Positions 1-7,724 of a stretch of DNA of 64,000 nt are shown piece by piece. The notes beneath the pieces were generated by a model that saw only the letters and a program-made list of their open reading frames with translations, was not told the origin of the DNA and searched no databases. Position numbers and translations under genes: made by a program. The DNA is from Citrobacter sp. MGH106 (GTDB lineage Bacteria; Pseudomonadota; Gammaproteobacteria; Enterobacterales; Enterobacteriaceae), in NCBI RefSeq assembly GCF_001037495.1, contig NZ_KQ089823.1, positions 434,001 through 498,000 of the forward strand, in the 5' to 3' direction. Numbering within the stretch: the stretch's first letter is position 1; the number at the start of each line of letters is the position of its first letter.

Positions 1-589
1 CATAAGGTAGCGCTGAATGCGCCATATCCTGAGATTTAGAAGCCTTTCCCCCGGATAACTGCGAAAATACACCTGCCCGCGAATGGCAATTGGTGCACAT
101 CAGATTACCATCTGCGATTTGTTTTTTATCTGGATGATTAATCTCCCCGGCCGTCATCGTGTGCGCATTATGGCAGGAGGTACAGGAAAACAGCCCTTTC
201 GCAATCTTTTGATTATGTACGCTTTGCTGCATGGCATGCACGGTATCGCGCATCACAACGCCGTGGCAGCTCTCACAAACCTTATCGCCAATGGGTTTTA
301 GCACATGCGGGGTGGCTGAAAACCCCTCACTTTCCGGCTGACTCTGATGGCAAGCGATACATGGCACATTGCCATGTACGCTGTCGTGATATTTATCCAT
401 TGAGACGAATAAATTAGCCTGCACTTTATCGGTTGATATTCCCTGAATGTCACTGTCAGCATGGCATTCCTGACAGGGTTGATTGAGCTGCGCTGTCAGG
501 ATCGGAGCGGAATACCCCGACAGCGATATCAATCCTGATACCAGACAAAACAAACCTCTCTTTAAGAGCCCACACATAATATCCCTCAT
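1..589 (-). CDS. Multiheme c-type cytochrome, 3' part beyond the left edge
   Basis: The minus strand from 589 reads open to the window edge (196 codons, no stop), so the gene is partial. It starts MRDIMCGLLKRG, has a hydrophobic export signal ending near GYSA, then five CxxCH heme-binding motifs: CQECH, CIACH, CESCH, CTSCH and CTNCH, with many extra histidines able to act as distal ligands. It is already longer than the pentaheme NrfB family. Its ATG overlaps the stop of the tetraheme cytochrome gene (ATGA), so the two are translationally coupled. It probably passes electrons between the inner-membrane quinol pool and the tetraheme/flavoprotein pair; this role is inferred. I cannot name the family without the missing C-terminal part. 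Confidence 0.85.
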   Translation of the reverse strand, partial: MRDIMCGLLKRGLFCLVSGLISLSGYSAPILTAQLNQPCQECHADSDIQGISTDKVQANLFVSMDKYHDSVHGNVPCIACHQSQPESEGFSATPHVLKPIGDKVCESCHGVVMRDTVHAMQQSVHNQKIAKGLFSCTSCHNAHTMTAGEINHPDKKQIADGNLMCTNCHSRAGVFSQLSGGKASKSQDMAHSALPY

Positions 590-1002
590 GGCTTCATATC
601 CGGATATTTAAAGAGGTGGCAGTTGTTGCAGTAGATAACCGAAGGTTTGTGCTCGTTATGGCAGGCAGTGCAGGGAACATCTTTGCCGTAATGCATCGAA
701 TCATGCGGATTAGGCTCGGCATTCTTTTTATGTGGATCTGGCTGCGTTAATCCCGCAATCTGATCCCGCGTTCCATGACAACTCAGGCATGCTTTATCAT
801 TTGGAGCGGCGACTGGCGTGCTGGCGCCATGACACAATTGGCATGATGTATCGCGCCCGGTGGCTTCCAGAGAATGATGATAAGGCTTAACAGCCATCGT
901 ATTCAGTTGCTGGTGAAAGGCGGCTTCGTTATCTGCTGCAACACCAAGTTGAGAAAAACTGCCAGTCAACAGCAGTAACAAGGCCATGCAAAATTTTGCC
1001 AT
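586..1002 (-). CDS. Periplasmic tetraheme cytochrome c (flavocytochrome c3 heme-domain type)
   Basis: A 138-residue protein with a Sec signal peptide (MAKFCMALLLLLTGSF, cleavage near GVAA) and four heme motifs CQLCH, CLSCH, CTACH and CNNCH. Spacing and surrounding residues (CLSCHGT, CTACHNEH, a YCNNCH close to the C-terminus) resemble the N-terminal tetraheme domain of Shewanella fumarate reductase Fcc3. The ATG at 1002 is preferred over an upstream ATG at 1032 because it directly precedes the signal peptide and has GGGGGA in front; it starts one base after the flavoprotein stop. It likely donates electrons to that flavoprotein, as in split two-protein reductases of the FccAB or methacrylate-reductase type. 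Confidence 0.9.
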   Translation of the reverse strand: MAKFCMALLLLLTGSFSQLGVAADNEAAFHQQLNTMAVKPYHHSLEATGRDTSCQLCHGASTPVAAPNDKACLSCHGTRDQIAGLTQPDPHKKNAEPNPHDSMHYGKDVPCTACHNEHKPSVIYCNNCHLFKYPDMKP

Positions 1003-1003
1003 G

Positions 1004-2584
1004 TTAAATTCCCCCAACATCAAATGAATCATCCGCCGCGGTTGCAGAGGCGGCGCTGAGACCGGCTATACGACCGAAGACCAGACAGTCTGCAACGGCG
1101 CAACTACCGAGGCGGCTACCACCATGTGACCCCGCGGTTGCTTCTCCGGCAGCATATAACCCAGGAATCGGTTGACTATCCGCCGCATTGAGTACCTCCG
1201 CGCGCATGCTGATTTGTACCCCGCCCATGACATAGTGCACTTTGGGCCACACGCGCACCGCGACAAACGGCCCCTTCTCCAGCGGCACAGCACGACTGAC
1301 ATCTTTCTTCATCCGATCACCGCCTTTACGTGCAACAGCGGCATTGTAGGCATCTACCTCATCCTGCAGCGTGGAGAAAGGGATACCAAAATGAGCCGCC
1401 AGTTGTTCCAGCGAGTCAAACTGCCAGGCTACGCCATAGTGCAATGCATGCCCCAGACTCTGGGCCAGTTTTGCACCTTCCAGCGTCGTGAAGCAGATGG
1501 GATAAAGTGGATTACCTTTTTCATCTACCTGCGCCAGAATGCCCTCTTCACGCTCTTTGCGATCGGCAAGTTCGTTTGTGAAACGGTGACCTGTACGCGG
1601 GTTGACCATGATCCCGTTGGGAAAACCGGAAATAGTATTGAACTGCGACACATAGCCGAAGCCTCGTTCGTCCGGCGATGACCAGGGACCTAGCTGGATT
1701 AGATCTAGCTGTACGGGTGTTGCGCCAATACGCAGCATGTGTACCAGGCATTCCGCCGTGGCACCAGGATGGTTGGTGGAGTCTACTCGCTCATCCAGCA
1801 TGGGGTTTTGCAGTTTGCGGAAACGCAAATCATTAGAAAAACCACCAGAACACATCACTACGCCATAACGTGCGCCGTAATGACGAATCTGCCCGGTTTG
1901 TTCGTCAGGGAATTGATAGCCATCGCGAACCGTCAGACCAATCACACGCCCTTGCGCGTTTTGCAGGAAAGATTCCAGCTTGCATTGAGAACGGAAAACC
2001 ACGCCCATTTTCGCGGCGGATTCTTTCAATGGACGGGTGATCCCCGCACCGGAACTCTCCACGGTTTGCAGCGTACGAGGGACTGAATGGCCGCCAAAGT
2101 GTTGTACAAACGGTTTGTACTTTACGCCGTGTTTAAGCGTGAATTCATACGCCGCGTTCGTATTCTCAACCAGAATTTTCAGCTGCTCTTTATCATTCAG
2201 GCCGCGTCCGGCCTTAAGCATGTCCTTGTACATCAGCTCAGGTGAATCGACGATCCCCTCTTTTCGCTGCGGGGGAGAATCGGCAACGGCGACCGCACCG
2301 CCGTTAATCGCCGAGTTACCGCCAAAAACAGGCATTTTATCAATAACCAGAACACTGCGACCGGCCTGCACCGCTTCAAGTGCGGCGGCCAAACCGGCAA
2401 AACCACTCCCGACCACAATCACATCGTAAATTTTATGGTAGCGAACACCCTGAACCTGGGCGCAGCTCTCCTGCGCCCATGCCGTTCCCGTCAGCGTCGC
2501 CAGTGCGCCGCCTGTCGCCAGGATTGTGCTTTGGGTTAGAAAAGCTCGCCGCGACACATCGCTGTTTTTTTTCATTGCCGTCAT
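1004..2584 (-). CDS. Tat-exported FAD-dependent fumarate reductase-like flavoprotein (urocanate/thiourocanate-type reductase candidate)
   Basis: A 526-residue flavoprotein. Residues 11-16 are SRRAFL followed by a hydrophobic stretch ending TAWA, a twin-arginine signal. The FAD dinucleotide motif VGSGFAGLAAA is at 58-68 and the C-terminal FAD/active-site block runs from H450 (HYVMGG) to R491 (GGSRLG). By eye the proton-shuttle arginine of fumarate reductases corresponds to R342 (ADRKE), and the carboxylate-binding His and Arg to H450 and R491. The second carboxylate-binding His/Thr pair of true fumarate reductases is not seen (QLGPW at 297-301 instead), suggesting a monocarboxylate enoate substrate. 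No heme or FMN domain is fused. The start overlaps the lyase stop (ATGA); M4 is an alternative start. Substrate is inferred from the neighbouring lyase. Confidence 0.88.
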   Translation of the reverse strand: MTAMKKNSDVSRRAFLTQSTILATGGALATLTGTAWAQESCAQVQGVRYHKIYDVIVVGSGFAGLAAALEAVQAGRSVLVIDKMPVFGGNSAINGGAVAVADSPPQRKEGIVDSPELMYKDMLKAGRGLNDKEQLKILVENTNAAYEFTLKHGVKYKPFVQHFGGHSVPRTLQTVESSGAGITRPLKESAAKMGVVFRSQCKLESFLQNAQGRVIGLTVRDGYQFPDEQTGQIRHYGARYGVVMCSGGFSNDLRFRKLQNPMLDERVDSTNHPGATAECLVHMLRIGATPVQLDLIQLGPWSSPDERGFGYVSQFNTISGFPNGIMVNPRTGHRFTNELADRKEREEGILAQVDEKGNPLYPICFTTLEGAKLAQSLGHALHYGVAWQFDSLEQLAAHFGIPFSTLQDEVDAYNAAVARKGGDRMKKDVSRAVPLEKGPFVAVRVWPKVHYVMGGVQISMRAEVLNAADSQPIPGLYAAGEATAGSHGGSRLGSCAVADCLVFGRIAGLSAASATAADDSFDVGGI

Positions 2585-4284
2585 TTGCTCCCTGTCTTCA
2601 TGCTGACCAGTGAGCTGGCAGGGAATGACGCCACCATCGCAGAAGAGTCCGCAATGTTGTCACTGAAAATCCGATCCTGGGTAACAAACGGAACCTTTTC
2701 ACGATAAGTAGCAAAGAGTTTTCCTGTCAGTTCGCCCAGCTTCAGATCTGGTTTTTTCTGCTTGCGTAAATCGATAGCCTGACTGGCGTGCAACAGCTCC
2801 AGACCATAGATATTGCACATATCATCGGCAATTTGACTCAGTCGTTTGGAGGCTCGCAGGTTATTGGTATAAGTATCCTCAATGGTTCCCGCCATCGGTT
2901 GACCATCGAGAGAGACCGGGTTAACCAAATCGCGAATATCCGCCAGCAACGCTACCTGAGGTTTCTGGATAGCACCGAAAGCGTGTCCTTTCTGATTGGT
3001 ATCAGACGCGAGAAAGCGGCTTAGACCGGTGAAATGATCATCAGACAGGTGTAACGTGCGTTGAACGCTGTTATGCGCCAGATGCCCCATTGCTAAAGAC
3101 AAGTTCTGAATCGCCAGCGCCAGCGGGAGGGGTTCAAAATTAGAGGTAGGGAAAATCGCGCCGCTTATGGTTTCACCGTTAGCATCTGTCGCACTAACAA
3201 AGTACTGCTCAACCTGACTGTTCTCCGCCAACGAGTGGTCTGCATCCACAATCACCGCAGGATTATCGTCGGAGCTGTTTAGTTGAATTTCCAGCATCTG
3301 CCAGGCTTCGTTCCATTCACGACGCGCTTCATTCAGCACAAATACCGTCGTACGGAAAGAAAGGGGATCCTGCAAAGGGCGCCCGTCCTGATGCTGCCAG
3401 AGATAAGATCCGCTTAGCGCATTACGAATGCTTCCCCCGGTATCCTGCACACCGGGGAAAGGTCGCACACTTAAGCTTTGGTACAAGAATGGTGCAACGT
3501 TGCCATCCAGCGCTTCCAGAGACAAACCAAACACCGCTGGCGTAATGTTGATAATCTGCCTGGACTCCAGCAACGCTTTGGCTGAATACGCGGCGGAAAT
3601 TGCATTTGAAGAGAGGATAGAGAGCGCGTCCTTACCGAGCGGTTCGAGTTTCGCGATGCCGGCTTGTTGTAGCGCTTTTGCGGAAGCCATCTCGGTGCCG
3701 TTCACACGCACACGCCATTCACCAATCATTACATCGCCAATATGGGATGCGAGGGTAATATCAGCTTCACCAACAGAACCGCGCGACGGTATCACAGGGG
3801 TGATATGTTTGTTGAGTAGCTGCTGGTACATCCTGGCAACCTGCGGTTGAGCGCCAGTATTCCCCGTCAGCATCGTGTTAAGACGGATCACCATCGCCAG
3901 ACGCACCAGTTCGTCAGGCATATCAGGACCAACACCTGCAGCATGTGCATGCAGTGCATTGATATTAAATTCACGCGACGCCTGGATAACTTCCGGAGTT
4001 AATTTCCCGTGCGCATCAAACAGTGATTTGTCTTTGTTCAAACCAACACCAACGGTTAGCCCATAAACCGGGACACCTTTTCCCGCAGCGATCATCAATA
4101 GTTTGTTGGCTTTATCGACGCGATTCATGGCGGTTGACGCAATATCGACTTGTTTTTGTCCCTGTGCGATAGCCCAGGCTTCATCCAGCGTTAACGAGTG
4201 CCCATCCAGCGTTACGCTGGATGCCGACGCGAACAATGGAAAAAGCAGAGAAACACAAAGTATCCCAGTGGTCGTCTTTTTCAT
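2581..4284 (-). CDS. Exported HAL/PAL-family lyase lacking the MIO triad (ergothionase-like candidate)
   Basis: A 567-residue member of the aromatic amino acid lyase family. Fold markers are present: catalytic-type Tyr74 in PVYGLTVG, GSVG at 169-172, QDPLSFR at 305-311 and NSSDDNP at 336-342. The Ala-Ser-Gly that normally cyclises to the MIO electrophile after GSVG is replaced by E173-A174-D175, and NGT is replaced by SSN near 225. An amino-terminal Sec signal (MKKTTTGILCVSLLFPLFASA) predicts a periplasmic enzyme, unlike cytosolic histidine ammonia-lyase. The ATG at 4284 has AAGGA upstream. The known MIO-free branch of this superfamily is ergothionase, which eliminates trimethylamine from ergothioneine to give thiourocanate. 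First gene of a lyase-reductase-cytochrome operon. Automatic annotation as HutH would probably be wrong. Confidence 0.85.
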   Translation of the reverse strand: MKKTTTGILCVSLLFPLFASASSVTLDGHSLTLDEAWAIAQGQKQVDIASTAMNRVDKANKLLMIAAGKGVPVYGLTVGVGLNKDKSLFDAHGKLTPEVIQASREFNINALHAHAAGVGPDMPDELVRLAMVIRLNTMLTGNTGAQPQVARMYQQLLNKHITPVIPSRGSVGEADITLASHIGDVMIGEWRVRVNGTEMASAKALQQAGIAKLEPLGKDALSILSSNAISAAYSAKALLESRQIINITPAVFGLSLEALDGNVAPFLYQSLSVRPFPGVQDTGGSIRNALSGSYLWQHQDGRPLQDPLSFRTTVFVLNEARREWNEAWQMLEIQLNSSDDNPAVIVDADHSLAENSQVEQYFVSATDANGETISGAIFPTSNFEPLPLALAIQNLSLAMGHLAHNSVQRTLHLSDDHFTGLSRFLASDTNQKGHAFGAIQKPQVALLADIRDLVNPVSLDGQPMAGTIEDTYTNNLRASKRLSQIADDMCNIYGLELLHASQAIDLRKQKKPDLKLGELTGKLFATYREKVPFVTQDRIFSDNIADSSAMVASFPASSLVSMKTGSK

Positions 4285-4692
4285 TTCTGAATTCCTTTTT
4301 ATAGAGATAAGAAACAGTAACGAAAAAAACGCATGCGAAACTTGAAATGCACCCTGCATTTATTAAGGCTATTTTTGATATTTCAAAAATAATGAAATTT
4401 AAACATTTCAATTTATTAACAGAGTGTTTAACTAATTGAAACCGCAACCGAGGCCAGCACCACTGCGTCATAGGATGAACCGTGACGATTTCTGGGAAAC
4501 GGGTGTGCAATTTTGCTATTTACCTTGTTATGACCAAACAGATATTTAGCCTTGGTTATTATTCATAATTATTTTTAATCAATTACAGTCTATTTTTATT
4601 CAGAAAAAGATAATTAGCAGGGGGAGGAATAATGCAGGATAACCAGAGGAGCCGCTTCAGCTTCATAATGTGAAGCTGAAGCAGCTGGTAAA
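4285..4692. promoter_or_regulatory. AT-rich upstream region of the lyase operon with two inverted repeats
   Basis: This 408-base gap lies between the lyase start and the adeP stop and should hold the lyase operon promoter. It contains a perfect inverted repeat AAATGCA-CCC-TGCATTT at 4345-4361, and TATTTTTGA-TATT-TCAAAAATA at 4370-4391, both within 110 bases of the lyase ATG and therefore candidate operators. The second is not a standard FNR site, because its TTGA and TCAA halves are four bases apart instead of six. No gene with convincing coding character is seen here. Confidence 0.5.
4654..4682. terminator. 12-bp perfect stem-loop downstream of adeP
   Basis: GCTTCAGCTTCA and TGAAGCTGAAGC form a perfect 12-bp stem with a 5-base loop, starting 10 bases after the adeP stop. 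No uridine tract follows on either strand, so it may protect mRNA ends or terminate weakly rather than act as a classical intrinsic terminator. Confidence 0.5.
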
Positions 4693-6030
4693 TCAATGTG
4701 CGTCAATAAACACAATCTTTAGTACAAACAGCAGCGCGACAACAATGACGCACGGGCTGAGGTCACGGAAGCGCCCGGTACCGATTTTCATTACGCAGTA
4801 GGAAATAAAGCCCAGCGCAATACCTTCGGTAATGGAGAAGCTAAACGGCATCATTACCGCAGTAATAAACGCCGGAACGGCTTCTGTCAGGTCATCCCAC
4901 TTCACACGTGACAGGCTGGACGTCATCAGTACGCCAACGTAAATCAGCGCACCGGCTGCCGCATATCCCGGAACCATTCCCGCCAACGGCGAAAGGAAGA
5001 TAACCAGCAGGAACAGCAGACCAACAACAACCGCTGTCAGGCCGGTACGCCCACCGACCGAAACCCCGGAAGAGGATTCAATATACGCGGTTACAGAAGA
5101 TGTACCGATAAACGCACCGGTAACAGACGAAACGCTATCCACAAACAACGCCTGCTTCATGCGCGGGAACTTGCCCTTTGCGTCCGCCAGGCCGGCTTTA
5201 TCCGTGACGCCAATCAGCGTACCAGAGGAGTCAAACAGGTTGACCAGCATGAAAGAGAAAATAACGCCCGCCAGACCAATGTTAAATGAACCGGCCAGAT
5301 CAACATGCCCGATGACGGACATAACGCTCGGCGGCGCAGATACAATACCGTTGTAGTGGACATCGCCCAGCAACCAGCCCAACAGAGTGGTAACAATGAT
5401 CGAGACCAGTACCGCCGCATGAATGTTGCGTGATGCCAGAATCGCGATAATAAAGAAGCCCAGAACGCCCAGCAGCACGCTGTGGGAAGTCAGGTTGCCG
5501 ATAGAAACCAGCGTATCTTTATTCGCCACGATAACGCCGGCATTTTTCAGCCCCATCATGCCGATAAACAGGCCGATACCGCTGGTGATCCCCACGCGCA
5601 GGCTGACCGGAATATTGGCGATCATCCAGTAACGCACACGGAAAATTGTCAGCAGCAGCAGACCAACCGCGCCCCAGAAGATAGCGCCCATACCAATCTG
5701 CCATGACAACCCCATCGCACCGACGACTACAAAGGCAAAAAATGCGTTCAGCCCCATCGCAGGTGCAAGCGCTACCGGCAGGTTGGCAAACAGTCCCATC
5801 AGGATGCTACCAAATGCAGCAATCAGACAGGTGGTGACAAAGACTGCACTGGTATCCATACCCGCAACGCCAAGAATTTGCGGGTTAACAAAAACGATAT
5901 ACACCATCGTCAGGAAAGTAGTGAAACCGGCGATCACTTCGGTCCGCGCCGTCGTGCCATGTTCGCGCAGCTTGAACACGCGTTCCAGCATCCCCTGGCC
6001 AGAAGCCTGGGTTGTGTGTTGTTGACTCAT
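4693..6030 (-). CDS. adeP: Adenine permease
   Basis: A 445-residue polytopic inner-membrane protein, nearly identical along its length to E. coli AdeP (PurP/YieG), a high-affinity adenine:proton symporter of the AzgA-type nucleobase transporter family. Recognisable blocks are MLERVFKLREHGTT at the N-terminus, ALAPAMGLNAFFAF in the early membrane part, and GTSSVTAYIESSSGVSVGGR in the middle. The start at 6030 (MSQQHTTQ) is preferred to an in-frame ATG two codons upstream because it matches the family start and has GGAA seven bases before it. Transcribed alone, divergently from yieH. Confidence 0.95.
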   Translation of the reverse strand: MSQQHTTQASGQGMLERVFKLREHGTTARTEVIAGFTTFLTMVYIVFVNPQILGVAGMDTSAVFVTTCLIAAFGSILMGLFANLPVALAPAMGLNAFFAFVVVGAMGLSWQIGMGAIFWGAVGLLLLTIFRVRYWMIANIPVSLRVGITSGIGLFIGMMGLKNAGVIVANKDTLVSIGNLTSHSVLLGVLGFFIIAILASRNIHAAVLVSIIVTTLLGWLLGDVHYNGIVSAPPSVMSVIGHVDLAGSFNIGLAGVIFSFMLVNLFDSSGTLIGVTDKAGLADAKGKFPRMKQALFVDSVSSVTGAFIGTSSVTAYIESSSGVSVGGRTGLTAVVVGLLFLLVIFLSPLAGMVPGYAAAGALIYVGVLMTSSLSRVKWDDLTEAVPAFITAVMMPFSFSITEGIALGFISYCVMKIGTGRFRDLSPCVIVVALLFVLKIVFIDAH

Positions 6031-6163
6031 TATCAATTTCCGAACAAGGAGGGAAAATTCGTCGCTATCCTATACCAAAATGCGACAATAGGGTTGGGTT
6101 ATGAGCAACTTTTTTCATTGAATTTGCTTATACGGCAACGATTGCGTCACCCCATTATGCATT

Positions 6164-6179
6164 ACGTAAACGTTAAACT
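6164..6179 (+). promoter_or_regulatory. PurR-box-like sequence between adeP and yieH
   Basis: ACGTAAACGTTAAACT matches about 12 of 16 positions of the PurR operator consensus, including the central AAACGTT. It sits 19 bases before the yieH ATG in the adeP-yieH divergent region, which would fit purine control of an adenine permease. The match is imperfect on the right side. Confidence 0.3.
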
Positions 6180-6197
6180 TGTTAAAATGGAAATGAC

Positions 6198-6863
6198 ATG
6201 TCCCAGATAGAAGCCGTATTTTTTGACTGTGACGGTACCCTTGTCGACAGTGAAGTAATTTGTTCTCGCGCGTATGTCAGCATGTTCCAGGCGTTCGGCA
6301 TTACGCTCGATCTTGAAGAGATTTTTAAGCGCTTCAAGGGGGTAAAGCTCTACGAGATCATCGACATTATCAACGAAGAACACGGTGTCGAACTGGCGAA
6401 AGCCGATTTAGAACCCGTTTACCGCGCTGAGGTCGCACGCCTGTTCGATACCGAACTGGAGGTGATTGCAGGGGCTAATTCATTGCTGGACAGCATGGCT
6501 GTGCCCATATGCGTGGTGTCTAACGGTCCGGTCAGCAAAATGCAGCATTCTCTGGGTAAGCTGGGTATGTTGCATCATTTCCCTGATTTATTGTTCAGTG
6601 GCTATGATATTCAGCGCTGGAAGCCCGATCCGGCCCTGATGTTTCATGCGGCAAAAGCAATGAACGTCAACGCAGAAAACTGCATTCTGGTGGATGATTC
6701 CAGTGCAGGTGCGCAGTCGGGAATCGATGCGGGAATGGAGGTTTTCTACTTCTGTGCCGATCCACACAACAAGCCGATCGATCATCCAAAAGTAACGACC
6801 TTTACCGATCTGGCGCAGTTACCTGAGTTGTGGAAGGCTCGTGGGTGGAGTTTGACGCGCTAA
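6198..6863 (+). CDS. yieH: HAD-family phosphatase YieH (6-phosphogluconate phosphatase type)
   Basis: A 221-residue soluble HAD hydrolase. Motif I is FDCDGT with nucleophile Asp10 and acid Asp12; motif II is the serine of VVSNGP; motif III lysine lies in RWKPDP; motif IV is ILVDDS. A helical cap of the beta-phosphoglucomutase type lies between motifs I and II. The sequence matches E. coli YieH, which dephosphorylates 6-phosphogluconate and related sugar phosphates in vitro. It is monocistronic here. In E. coli several accessory genes separate it from phoU; here only about 100 bases with a REP element do. Confidence 0.93.
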   Translation: MSQIEAVFFDCDGTLVDSEVICSRAYVSMFQAFGITLDLEEIFKRFKGVKLYEIIDIINEEHGVELAKADLEPVYRAEVARLFDTELEVIAGANSLLDSMAVPICVVSNGPVSKMQHSLGKLGMLHHFPDLLFSGYDIQRWKPDPALMFHAAKAMNVNAENCILVDDSSAGAQSGIDAGMEVFYFCADPHNKPIDHPKVTTFTDLAQLPELWKARGWSLTR

Positions 6864-6887
6864 TGATGTCGAAATGGTCATTATATT

Positions 6888-6951
6888 GTAGGCCGGATAA
6901 GCATTAGCGCCATCCGGCGAACTGCCCGGAGGTGCAAGCTTACCGGGCCTG
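6888..6951. repeat. REP element between yieH and phoU
   Basis: GTAGGCCGGATAAGCATTAG followed by CGCCATCCGGC is a typical enterobacterial REP (palindromic unit); a second imperfect inverted repeat, CCCGGAGGTGCAAGCTTACCGGG-like, follows. The pair separates the convergent ends of yieH and phoU. Confidence 0.8.
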
Positions 6952-6966
6952 CGGATCACACAACTA

Positions 6967-7692
6967 TTACTCTTTCGGATCTTTACCCGCCAGCAGCTTA
7001 TCCAGCTCATCGCCGCCCACGTGACGGAAATCCTGCCCCTTCACGAAGTAGAAGATGTATTCGCAAATATTCTGGCAACGGTCACCGATACGCTCGATAG
7101 AGCGCGCACAGAACAGCGCGGTAAGTACGCTTGGAATAGTGCGCGGGTCTTCCATCATGTAAGTCATCAGTTGACGCACGATACCTTCATATTCCTGGTC
7201 AACTTTCTTGTCTTCACGGTAGATACGTACCGCTTCGTCCAGATCCATACGCGCAAAGGCATCCAGCACATCATGCAGCATTTGCACGGTGTGGCGACCC
7301 AGTGATTCCAGGCTTACCAGCAGCGGCTGATGCTGCTGAGAGAATTTTTCCAGCGCGGTGCGGCAAATTTTGTCGGCCACATCACCAATACGTTCCAGTT
7401 CAGCGATGGTTTTGATAATTGCCATTACCAGACGCAGGTCGCTCGCCGTCGGCTGACGCTTGGCGATGATACGCACACAAGCTTCATCAATCGCCACTTC
7501 CATCATGTTGACGTTCTTGTCGCCTTCAATGACGCGCTTCGCCAGCTCGCTGTCCTGATTATGCATGGCGGTAATCGCATCAGAAAGCTGCTGCTCTACC
7601 ATGCCGCCCATGGTCATCACCTGGGTACGAATACTCTCCAGTTCTGCATTGAACTGGCCGGAAATATGTTTATTAAGATTTAAATTGTCCAT
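6967..7692 (-). CDS. phoU: Phosphate signalling regulator PhoU
   Basis: A 241-residue all-helical cytosolic protein made of two related three-helix bundles with acidic metal-binding ExxxD-type motifs. It couples the PstSCAB transporter to the PhoR sensor kinase, holding the Pho regulon off when phosphate is plentiful, and also restrains Pst uptake. The start at 7692 ([14 protein letters not shown]) matches the family length; GGAG precedes it. Last gene of the pst operon. It is separated from pstB by an inserted ERIC element. Confidence 0.97.
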   Translation of the reverse strand: MDNLNLNKHISGQFNAELESIRTQVMTMGGMVEQQLSDAITAMHNQDSELAKRVIEGDKNVNMMEVAIDEACVRIIAKRQPTASDLRLVMAIIKTIAELERIGDVADKICRTALEKFSQQHQPLLVSLESLGRHTVQMLHDVLDAFARMDLDEAVRIYREDKKVDQEYEGIVRQLMTYMMEDPRTIPSVLTALFCARSIERIGDRCQNICEYIFYFVKGQDFRHVGGDELDKLLAGKDPKE

Positions 7693-7724
7693 CATTTCTC
7701 CAGATGTCCAAAAGATTTCGAGCG

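Noticed and set aside
1172-1681. 169-codon plus-strand frame inside the flavoprotein gene
   Set aside because: Antisense to a clear FAD-dependent reductase; no supporting features.
2581-4284. Assignment of the lyase as HutH of the histidine utilisation pathway
   Set aside because: The MIO triad is missing, the protein is exported, and no hutU, hutI or hutG lies nearby.
4370-4391. FNR site upstream of the lyase operon
   Set aside because: The TTGA and TCAA halves are separated by four bases rather than six, so it does not fit the FNR dimer; kept only as an unassigned inverted repeat.
4181-4510. 109-codon minus-strand frame overlapping the lyase start
   Set aside because: Shadow of the lyase gene and its promoter; no ribosome binding site and no recognisable content.
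4632-4673. 13-codon leader-like ORF on the plus strand behind GGGGGAGG, ending in a hairpin
   Set aside because: No gene follows on this strand; downstream is the 3' end of the oppositely oriented adeP. Probably chance.
6031-6197. Purine riboswitch before adeP
   Set aside because: No purine aptamer helices or conserved loop residues are visible in the 167-base gap; regulation by a protein operator is more likely.
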